A stretch of DNA of 64,000 bases, from assembly GCA_051293835.1 (NCBI GenBank), contig JBPKMA010000003.1, positions 124,001 through 188,000 on the forward strand, written 5' to 3'. Below are positions 26,823 to 34,250 of the stretch, in pieces. Under the pieces are notes generated by a model. It was given only the letters and a program-made list of their open reading frames with translations, was not told the DNA's origin and made no database searches. Position numbers and translations under genes: made by a program. Source of the DNA: DATLZU01 sp051293835. GTDB lineage: Bacteria > Nitrospirota > Nitrospiria > Nitrospirales > Nitrospiraceae. Numbering within the stretch: position 1 is the stretch's first letter; every line of letters starts with the position of its first letter.

Positions 26823-27487
26823 GCCTGGAGAAGTTCGTCGCGATTGGCACGATCTGCGCCTACCCCAAGTTCACGCCGCTGCCGTTCAGGGAGGAGCCCC
26901 TCTGGGACGGGTACCCTGAGGAGACCAACGCGCCCTACGGGCTGGCCAAGAAGATGCTGCTCGTGCAGTCGCAGGCGTATCGCGCCCAGTATGGGTTCAA
27001 CTCCATCGTGCTGTTTCCGGTGAATCTGTACGGGCCGCGCGACAATTTCGATTTGGCGACCTCACACGTGATACCGGCCTTGATCCGCAAGTGTCTCGAC
27101 GCCCAGTCCCGACCTCGAACGTCGAATCTCGAACCGGTCTTGGAAGTCTGGGGAACCGGCAGGCCGACCAGGGAATTTCTCTATGTGGAAGATGCGGCCG
27201 CGGGTATTCTGTTGGCGGCTGAACGGTACAATGAAAGCGAGCCCGTGAATCTTGGTTCAGGCATGGAGATTTCCATCCGCGATCTGGTGGATCAGATCGT
27301 CGAGTTAACCGGTTTCAAAGGGCAGGTTCGATGGGATGCCTCGAAGCCGGATGGGCAGCCTCGGCGATGTCTGGACACGAGCAAAGCCAAACGACTCTTC
27401 GGCTTCGAGGCGCGGACGCCGTTCAAAGAGGGCTTGCGGAAGACGATCGAGTGGTATCAAAAAACCCTCGCGCGCAAGCCGGCATGA
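26823..27487 (+). pseudogene. fcl: GDP-L-fucose synthase lacking the N-terminal Rossmann part
   Basis: From EKFVAIGTICAYPKFTPLPF onward the sequence matches Fcl, a GDP-4-keto-6-deoxymannose 3,5-epimerase-4-reductase. It has the catalytic Y-x3-K in YGLAKK, PVNLYGPRDNFD, WGTGRPTREFLYVEDAA and the C-terminal substrate segment. About 100 N-terminal residues with the GxxGxxG NADPH site are missing. It is joined in frame to the end of the GT4 fragment, so one long chimeric frame begins at 26528. It should be inactive for lack of the cofactor site. Confidence 0.85.
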
Positions 27488-27544
27488 CCGGACCATGCCG
27501 GGCTCTTGATGAACGTTGGCGAATCCCTCGTTCCTTGCCATTCG

Positions 27545-27640
27545 GTCCTCTCTCCCCGTGCCCTCCCTCAATGGGAGAGGGCCAGGTGAGCAGGGTTCTC
27601 CGACACCCTCTCTCCTCGCGGGAGAGGGAAGGGTGAGGGG
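27545..27640 (+). repeat. Two palindromic CCCTCTCCC-type repeats
   Basis: This intergenic stretch holds two inverted repeats: GCCCTC (27560-27565) with GAGGGC (27577-27582), and ACCCTCTCTCC (27605-27615) with GGGAGAGGG (27620-27628). Flanking GGTGAG and GGGTGAGGGG are shared with the copy inside the asparagine synthase gene. There is no T tract, so these are dispersed palindromes rather than Rho-independent terminators. Confidence 0.75.
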
Positions 27641-27664
27641 ACGCTTACGCGGTTTCTTCGTTCG

Positions 27665-28792
27665 ATGATCCGCGTTGTTCATGTGATTTCCGATTTAGAC
27701 ACGGGCGGTGCCGAGGTCATGCTGGCGAAGCTCATGGACGGCATGGACCGCAGGCGGTTTGCCAACACCGTCGTGTCGCTCACCGATCGGGGCGAACTGG
27801 GGACAGCCATCGAGTCCGGGGGAACAGCCGTACACAGTCTCGGGATGCGACGCGGCCGGCCCGACCTCTCCGGACTTCCCAAGCTGATCCGGATCCTGAA
27901 GGCTGTGCGGCCCCATCTTGTGCAGAGTTGGCTCTACCATGCCGACTTTCTGAGCACGCTTGCCGTTCCATTTGCCGGATCGCCTCCGCTTGTCTGGAAC
28001 GTGCGCTGCTCGGACATGGATTTCACGCACTACCCGCGCCAGACCAAGTGGATCGTTCGCGCCCTCGCCGTGACATCGCGGTGGGCTACCGCTGTGGTGT
28101 CGAATAGCGAGGCCGGTGTGCGCCTCCATCAGCGGCGTGGCTACCGCCCCCGCCGATGGACCGTGATTCCCAACGGATTCGACCTCGTGAAGTTTTGTCC
28201 GGATTCGTCGGCGCGGGCGCGCCTGCGGGAGGAGCTGGCCCTGCCGGGTGACAGTCTGTTGATCGGCCTCGTCGCCCGTGTGGATCCCATGAAGGATCAT
28301 CGCACCTTCTTGACTGCGGCCAGCCGGGTGGCTGCAGCAAACAGGGGCATGCATTTCGTGCTCGCCGGAAAAGGGACGGACACACTCGGGGCGATGGTGG
28401 CCGGCTATGGGCTGACGGGCCGGGTGCATCTGCTGGGGGCGCGCCGCGATGTGGAGCGATTGTTGCCCGGGTTGGATGTGTGCTGTCTGAGTTCGTCGTT
28501 CGGGGAAGGCTTCCCGAATGTGCTGGGTGAGGCGATGGCCTGTGGGGTACCCTGTGTGGCGACGGATGTGGGGGACATCCGTTCGATTGTCGGAGAGACG
28601 GGAGTGATTGTGCCGCCCCGCGACCCCGCCGCCTTGGCTGAGGCTATCCTGGACCTCGTTCATCGGGGCCCTTCCGCCAGGCGCGCGCTGGGGCAGACCG
28701 CGCGGGCGCGCATCGAGAAGCACTATGCGTTGCCTCGGGTCATCGAGCAGTATCAAGCTCTGTACGAGGGGTTGTGCGGTCGCGCGTCGTGA
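27665..28792 (+). CDS. Family 4 glycosyltransferase
   Basis: The 375-residue GT-B protein has ISDLDTGGAEVMLAKL as N-terminal loop, then QSWLYHADFLSTL. The C-terminal domain has GLVARVDPMKDHRTFL and SSFGEGFPNVLGEAMACGVPCVATD. It is related to the GT4 at 23713 and to the fragment at 26189. It follows the palindromic repeats and is 57 bases from the asparagine synthase gene. Confidence 0.9.
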   Translation: MIRVVHVISDLDTGGAEVMLAKLMDGMDRRRFANTVVSLTDRGELGTAIESGGTAVHSLGMRRGRPDLSGLPKLIRILKAVRPHLVQSWLYHADFLSTLAVPFAGSPPLVWNVRCSDMDFTHYPRQTKWIVRALAVTSRWATAVVSNSEAGVRLHQRRGYRPRRWTVIPNGFDLVKFCPDSSARARLREELALPGDSLLIGLVARVDPMKDHRTFLTAASRVAAANRGMHFVLAGKGTDTLGAMVAGYGLTGRVHLLGARRDVERLLPGLDVCCLSSSFGEGFPNVLGEAMACGVPCVATDVGDIRSIVGETGVIVPPRDPAALAEAILDLVHRGPSARRALGQTARARIEKHYALPRVIEQYQALYEGLCGRAS

Positions 28793-28849
28793 CGGCTATT
28801 CTTTCCTGGCTCTTGTCAAATTCGAATCTCAACCGGATCCGTTCCTGAG

Positions 28850-30844
28850 ATGTGCGGCATTGCCGGATTTTTGCAGTCTCCTCCGCTCGGCCGTGAAGCG
28901 GAGCCCGTGCTCCGCGCGATGACGGACCGGCTGCACCATCGCGGGCCGGATGACAGTGGGCTGTGGATGGATGCTCAGGCGGGGATTGCCCTGGGCCATC
29001 GCCGGCTTTCGATCCTCGACCTGTCGCCGGCCGGCCATCAGCCGATGGCGTCGGCCGACGGGCGGTACGTGATCGTGTTCAACGGGGAGATTTATAACTT
29101 CGAAGAGTTGCGAGCGGAGTTGGCGTGTCCCCCTCACCCCGGCCCTCTCCCTCCCGTGCAATGGCGAGGGCATTCCGATACCGAGGTGATGCTGGCGGCG
29201 ATCAGCCGCTGGGGGCTTGAAGCTGCCGTACGCCGGTTTAACGGCATGTTCGCTTTTGCCCTCTGGGACCGAGAGACCCGGACGCTCTCGCTGGGGCGGG
29301 ATCGCCTGGGCGAAAAACCGCTCTACTATGGGTGGAGTGGTCAGGCGTTTCTATTTGCCTCGGAGTTGAAGGCCATTCGGGCCTATCCGGCCTTCAAGGA
29401 GGAGGTGGACCGGGACGTCTTGGCGCTGTTCCTGCGCTACGGCTATATCCCGTCTCCGCACTGCATCTTCCGCGGCCTGCGCAAGTTGCCGCCCGGCACA
29501 CTGCTCACGGTCCGAGCCGATGACGCCGGTCGCGAACCGGAACCGGTGCCCTACTGGTCGCTCCGGGATGCGGTGGAGCGGGGCATGGCCGATCCGTTCG
29601 CCGGCACGGAAGCCGACGCGGTCGCTCAACTGGACGGGTTGCTCCGGGAGGCCGTTCGGATGCGGATGGTCGCCGACGTGCCGCTGGGGGCCTTTCTCTC
29701 GGGCGGCATTGATTCCTCGACGGTCGTGGCCTTGATGCAAGCCCAGAGCGGCCGGCCGGTGAAGACCTTTTCCATCGGTTTTCACGAAGACGGCTACAAC
29801 GAAGCGACCTTCGCCGGGGCCGTGGCTCGCTATTTGGGGACCGACCACACGGAACTCTATGTCACGCCAGCGGAGGCGCGGGCCGTGATCCCGCGCTTGC
29901 CGACGCTCTACGACGAGCCGTTTGCCGACTCGTCGCAAATCCCAACCTTTCTGGTGTCGGAGTTGGCACGCCGGCAGGTGACGGTCAGCCTGTCCGGCGA
30001 CGGCGGCGATGAGCTCTTCGGCGGCTACAACCGGTACTTTCTGGGGCAGCGCCTCTGGAAGAGGATCAGCTGGGTGCCGACGCCTGCGCGGCGTGGTCTC
30101 GGGCGGGCGTTGCGGGCCTTCTCGCCCCGCGTGTGGAACACGCTGTTTCGTCGGGCTGCCCCATTTTTGCCGAGCCATCTGCAGGTCCAGCTTCCTGGCG
30201 ATAAGCTCCAGAAGCTGGCGGACCTCATGGCCATGGACGATCCGCGCACGTTGTACTGGGGGCTGGTGTCCCTCTGGAAACATCCGGCAGAGGTGGTGCT
30301 GGGGGCCGCCGAACCGGTCACCGTCTTCAACGAAGCGCGTCACCGGACGAGCCTGACGGATTTCCGCCAGCAGATGATGTTCATGGATGCCCTGACCTAC
30401 CTGCCAGACGATATCTTGGTCAAGGTGGACCGAGCCAGCATGGGGGTCAGCCTGGAGGCGCGCGTGCCGATGCTGGATCATCGCGTGGTGGAGTTCGCCT
30501 GGCGGCTGCCGGTTTCGATGAAGATCCGGCACGGGCAAGGCAAATGGATTCTCCGGCAGGTGCTCGCGCGGTATGTGCCGCCGGCGCTGACCGAGCGGCC
30601 CAAGATGGGGTTCGGTGTGCCGATTGATTCATGGCTGCGCGGGCCGCTCCGCGACTGGTGCGACTCGCTGCTCGACGAGCGACGTCTGATGATCGGCGGG
30701 TTTTTCGATCCCAGGCCGATCCGCGAGAAATGGTCGGAGCATCTGTCGGGCCACCGGAACTGGCAGTACTTGCTGTGGTGCGTGCTGATGTTCGAGGCTT
30801 GGCGGGACGAACAGAAACGCTCACCCGCGATGGTAGCCTGGTAG
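28850..30844 (+). CDS. asnB: Glutamine-hydrolysing asparagine synthase-like amidotransferase (copy 1)
   Basis: The 664-residue protein keeps Cys2 (MCGIAGF) as the Ntn glutaminase nucleophile. HRGPDDSG, FNGEIYNF and GHSDTEV follow in the glutaminase domain, and the PP-loop SGGIDSSTVVAL (residues about 284-295) with SLSGDGGDELFGGY in the synthetase domain. In polysaccharide loci such proteins probably amidate uronic acids rather than make asparagine. A 13-residue Pro-rich insert (CPPHPGPLPPVQW, about residues 94-106) comes from a palindromic repeat inserted in frame. Confidence 0.9.
   Translation: MCGIAGFLQSPPLGREAEPVLRAMTDRLHHRGPDDSGLWMDAQAGIALGHRRLSILDLSPAGHQPMASADGRYVIVFNGEIYNFEELRAELACPPHPGPLPPVQWRGHSDTEVMLAAISRWGLEAAVRRFNGMFAFALWDRETRTLSLGRDRLGEKPLYYGWSGQAFLFASELKAIRAYPAFKEEVDRDVLALFLRYGYIPSPHCIFRGLRKLPPGTLLTVRADDAGREPEPVPYWSLRDAVERGMADPFAGTEADAVAQLDGLLREAVRMRMVADVPLGAFLSGGIDSSTVVALMQAQSGRPVKTFSIGFHEDGYNEATFAGAVARYLGTDHTELYVTPAEARAVIPRLPTLYDEPFADSSQIPTFLVSELARRQVTVSLSGDGGDELFGGYNRYFLGQRLWKRISWVPTPARRGLGRALRAFSPRVWNTLFRRAAPFLPSHLQVQLPGDKLQKLADLMAMDDPRTLYWGLVSLWKHPAEVVLGAAEPVTVFNEARHRTSLTDFRQQMMFMDALTYLPDDILVKVDRASMGVSLEARVPMLDHRVVEFAWRLPVSMKIRHGQGKWILRQVLARYVPPALTERPKMGFGVPIDSWLRGPLRDWCDSLLDERRLMIGGFFDPRPIREKWSEHLSGHRNWQYLLWCVLMFEAWRDEQKRSPAMVAW
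29129..29171 (+). repeat. Palindromic repeat inserted in frame within asnB copy 1
   Basis: CCCCTCACC followed by GGCCCTCTCCC, with inverted repeats GCCCTC (29142-29147) and GAGGGC (29166-29171). It is the same family as the repeats at 27545-27640. The asnB copy at 34251 lacks this insert and reads ELEDREVKFRGHSDTEV here. Confidence 0.75.
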
Positions 30845-30847
30845 GAT

Positions 30848-32284
30848 TTGTGGGATTCACCGACGAGGCGAAAAAGAAAGCCATCCGAAGAGCGGTTCGA
30901 TGCGCTGGCACGCGATCGCGAGCGCTGGCAACGCCGGAACCGCTACTACTACGACGATCAGCGGCGGTACTTCCGGTTCCTGGTTCAGGAGGGACTGCGC
31001 GTGTTGGAGATCGGCTGCAGCCTGGGCGACCTGCTGGCGTCCTTAAAGCCCGCGCGAGGTCTCGGGATTGACCTCAGCGAGGCCATGGTGAAGGAGGCCT
31101 CCCGCCGACATCCGTCATGTGAATTTCGAGTCGCCGACGTCGAAACGCTTGAACTGGACGAAACATTTCGATGTCATCATTCTGGCGGATGTCGTCGGGC
31201 ACCTGCTTGACGTGGAGACCGCCTTCCGGAGGCTTCACCGCTGCTGCACCCCCCGGACCCGTCTGATCGTCTCCTATTCTGGGGGAGCCGATTCTCACGC
31301 TGGCTGAGCAGGTGGGACTGACAATGCCCCAGCAGCACCAGAACTGGCTGGCGCCAGAGGATGTGAGCAACCTGCTCCACTTGGCCGACTACGAGGTGGT
31401 GAAGACCAAGCGGCGCCTGCTCCTGCCCAAGCGGATTCCGCTCCTCTCGACGGTGGCCAACCGGTTGCTCGCGTTTCTGCCGGGGGTTCGTTCCGCCTGC
31501 CTGTGCCACTACCTGGTGGCGAGGCCGGTGGACATGGGGCGAGAGGCGAGGGGGGGAGAGGCCAGCCTACTCTGTAAGCATCGTCATTCCCTGCCGGAAC
31601 GAGCGCGGCAATGTCGAGCCGGCCGTCCGCCGCCTGCCATATTTCGGCAGCCGGCAGGAGATCATTTTCGTGGACGGGCACTCCACCGATGGGACGCCCG
31701 ATGAGATCCGCCGCGTCATGCGGGCCTTTCCCGACCGCGACATCAAGTTCCTCGTGCAGGAAGGCAAAGGCAAGGGGGATGCTGTGCGGCTAGGGTTCTC
31801 CCATGCTACCGGAGACATCCTCATGATTCTCGATGCCGACCTCACCATGCCGCCTGAGGATCTGCCGAAGTTCTACGAGGCGATCGCAAGCGGCAAGGGG
31901 GAGTTCATCAACGGCTGCCGGCTGGTGTACCCGATGGAAGACCAGGCCATGCGGACGCTCAACCTGCTCGGGAACAAGTTCTTCAGCCTGGCCTTCTCGT
32001 GGCTTTTGAACCAGCGGATCAAGGACACCTTGTGCGGAACCAAGGTGCTGTTTCGCGAGGACTACCTCCGGATTGCGGCGAACCGATCCTATTTCGGTGA
32101 GTTCGATCCTTTTGGGGATTTCGATCTGCTCTTCGGTGCCTCCAAGCTGAATTTAAAGATCCTGGAAGTGCCGATCCGCTATCAGGAACGGACCTACGGC
32201 GCCACCAACATTCGGCGGTTCTACCACGGCTGGCTCTTGCTCAAGATGACGGTCTTCGGATTTTTTCGACTGAAAGCGATCTAG
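30848..32284 (+). pseudogene. Bifunctional SAM methyltransferase / family 2 glycosyltransferase, frameshifted
   Basis: The first part is a class I methyltransferase: YYYDDQRRYFRFLV, then VLEIGCSLGDLLASL (SAM motif), then FDVIILADVVGHLLD. The last part is a GT2 domain: SIVIPCRNERGNVEPAVRRL, VDGHSTDGT, LDADLTMPPEDL. An extra T near 31166, loss of about a dozen bases near 31280 and an extra G in a six-G run at 31551-31556 break the frame. Most of the GT2 domain (31670-32284) is still open and could be made alone from an internal start, but its N-terminal strand would be missing. Confidence 0.8.
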
Positions 32285-32331
32285 GGGACTGACCCTCTTC
32301 CCCATGGCATCTGTCTCCGTCCGAGAGGCCG

Positions 32332-32743
32332 CTACGGGCTCAACGTGGACCCGGCGCAGTGGCGAGGACGGACGAGCGAAAAATGGCGGCGATTGGTCGT
32401 GAGGATCTCGCGGATCTTCAACCGTTCGGCGATCGCCACGACCGACGCATCCACGAATCCGAGACGGGCGTCCTGATAGCGATCCATGACCTCCACGGTT
32501 CGTGCGAGATCGGCCTTCGTCAGGGGGTTCCACCTTGACCTCGCCGCCAAAGATGGAGCGGACAAACGAGACTTCTGCCGCGGCGCCCAAGTAGGCGCCG
32601 ATCAAATAGCACACCTCCGGGAGAACGGTCATGGGAACGACGAGTTGTCGCCGCCGTGTCTCCAGGAACGCACGGATGCGGTCATGCCATTCGTCGTCCT
32701 GGTCGGCCACGGCGTAGAGCGGGCTGGTGTCGGTGAGGATCAT
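32332..32743 (-). pseudogene. PIN-domain toxin (VapC-like), frameshifted
   Basis: On the minus strand it starts MILTDTSPLYAVADQDDEWH (catalytic Asp). It continues CYLIGAYLGAAAEVSFV, then shifts frame in a five-base homopolymer (G5 on the plus strand at 32523-32527). It resumes ADLARTVEVMDRYQDARLGF, VDASVVAIAERL, ILTTNRRHF. The last motif usually reads T-x-D; here the Asp is Asn, so even the repaired protein may be inactive. The RHH antitoxin gene lies directly upstream. Confidence 0.75.
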
Positions 32744-32987
32744 GCTCGCGGCTCTCGGGCCCGATGGGGGTGGTCCAGAGGAGTTCCTCTGCACGCTCGG
32801 CGATGTCCTTGCGTCTGCTCCGGCCGAGTCCCAGAAACGACGGCAAAGCCCGGGCCGGCTGGTGCCGACCGACGTACTCTTCGAGCGCCGCACGAATGAC
32901 CGTCGAAAGGCTCCGATGTTCCTTCTCGGCCATCGCGCGTAGCGACGCCAGCAGTGATTCTTCCGCAAAAATCGTTGTTCTCTTCAT
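32682..32987 (-). CDS. Ribbon-helix-helix antitoxin (VapB-like)
   Basis: The protein has 101 residues as written. The N-terminus KRTTIFAEESLLASLRAMA followed by REHRSLSTVIRAALEEYVG-like residues is a classic RHH (CopG/Arc) DNA-binding fold. The last 35 residues are Arg/Pro/His-rich and overlap the PIN gene by 62 bases. That is unusual, so the native C-terminus may have been extended by a frameshift near the end. The expected role is autorepression and neutralisation of the PIN toxin. Confidence 0.72.
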   Translation of the reverse strand: MKRTTIFAEESLLASLRAMAEKEHRSLSTVIRAALEEYVGRHQPARALPSFLGLGRSRRKDIAERAEELLWTTPIGPESREHDPHRHQPALRRGRPGRRMA

Positions 32988-33108
32988 GGCATACCTGCCA
33001 TCTAGGGCAGTATGCTAGTTGATGCGCATGCATCCGTCAGCCGCAAGGCGCGCAGAGGAGGTCTCCTGGCTCCGATCTTCTCCTCTGCTCCGCTTCCCTT
33101 ACCCTCCC

Positions 33109-33834
33109 ATGTCTGAAGACATCCTCCTTCGCCACCGGGCGGTCTGGGAACGGAAACCCGTTCTGAAAATCCTCTACACCGACTGGTACCGGGAAATCGT
33201 CACGCACCTGATGCCGGGACCGACGCTCGAGCTGGGGGGCGGAACGGGCAACCTCAAGGAATTCGCCCCGCACGTGATCTGCACCGACATCGTGAAGGTG
33301 CCGTGGCTCGATGCCGTGGCAGACGGCCAGGCGCTGCCGTTCAAAAACGGGTCGCTGGCCAACCTGGTGTTGTTCGACGTGCTGCACCATCTCGAAAACG
33401 TCCGTCTCTTCTTTGACGAGGCGACGCGCGTGCTCCGGACCGGCGGCCGGATCGTCCTCATGGAGCCCTACGTGTCCTGGCTCTCGTGGCCCGTGTACCG
33501 GTTTCTGCATCCCGAGTCGCTCGACTGGTCGCGGGATCCGCTGGTGGTGCATCCGCCCGATCCGAACCGGCGCCCCTTCGATGGCAACTTGGCCGTGGCG
33601 ACCGCGATATTTGAACGAGGCTCCGACCGGGTTGCCCGACTCTATCCCCGGCTCCGCAAGGTCGCGGAGCGCCGGCTGGCCTTCTTCGCCTACCCGCTGA
33701 GCGGCGGGTTCGATCATCCGTCGCTTTTGCCTGCCGCGCTCGTCAAGCCGCTGCTGGCGGTGGAACGCGCACTCGGATTCATGCAACGCTGGCTGGCGTT
33801 TCGCATCCTCGTCGTCCTTGAAAAATCCGCCTAG
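33109..33834 (+). CDS. Class I SAM-dependent methyltransferase
   Basis: The 241-residue protein has a divergent SAM motif TLELGGGTGNLKEFAPHVIC near residue 38 and a post-motif LFDVLHHLENVRLFF. GGRIVLMEPYVSWLSWPVYRFLHPE follows in the core. It is probably a glycan or lipid-carrier-linked sugar methyltransferase. The ATG at 33109 gives the family-typical start; the gene is intact between two broken neighbours. Confidence 0.82.
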   Translation: MSEDILLRHRAVWERKPVLKILYTDWYREIVTHLMPGPTLELGGGTGNLKEFAPHVICTDIVKVPWLDAVADGQALPFKNGSLANLVLFDVLHHLENVRLFFDEATRVLRTGGRIVLMEPYVSWLSWPVYRFLHPESLDWSRDPLVVHPPDPNRRPFDGNLAVATAIFERGSDRVARLYPRLRKVAERRLAFFAYPLSGGFDHPSLLPAALVKPLLAVERALGFMQRWLAFRILVVLEKSA

Positions 33835-34250
33835 GTCTGTTCACGAAGAGTTCTGCATGTCTTTCTGGTCGGGCAAGCGCATGGTGGTGCCGGGGGCGGG
33901 ATTTCTCGGCTCCTTGGAGGACAGTCTGAATGGTTGGTGGCGGTATTCCCGCTTCCGCGCGCGTGGTTACGTCCTCGTTGAGGCTGACTGTCCGGACGTG
34001 GGTGTGCTCTTGTCACGCCGGACCTCTTGGTGGCGATCCGCAACTCGTTCTCTGCCAGCACGAGCACCACAGCATCTTCCGGCTTCGGGCCGAGCGCGTT
34101 CGATCATTGGGGGATGGCAACTCGGCTTCCGCGATATCGCTGGTGGGGTGAGGGCTTGTGAGGGTCACCGATTCGAAGACTTGAAACGAAAACATTGACA
34201 CCAAACCACGGAGCGGTCATGTTGAATTCTTGGATTCGGAGGTCCACGCC
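33835..34250 (+). pseudogene. GDP-L-fucose synthase N-terminal scrap plus unassigned sequence
   Basis: At 33857-33914 the frame reads MSFWSGKRMVVPGAGFLGS, matching the N-terminus of Fcl (expected VTGGAGFLGS), then similarity ends. The rest (about 33930-34200) has no intact gene. On the minus strand VVLVLAENELRIATKRSGVT near 34000-34060 looks protein-like but I cannot assign it. The stretch appears to be a scar of several recombination events. Confidence 0.5.

Noticed and set aside
27545..27640. CRISPR-like array
   Set aside because: Only two palindromes without regular spacing or spacers, and the same motif occurs alone inside genes.
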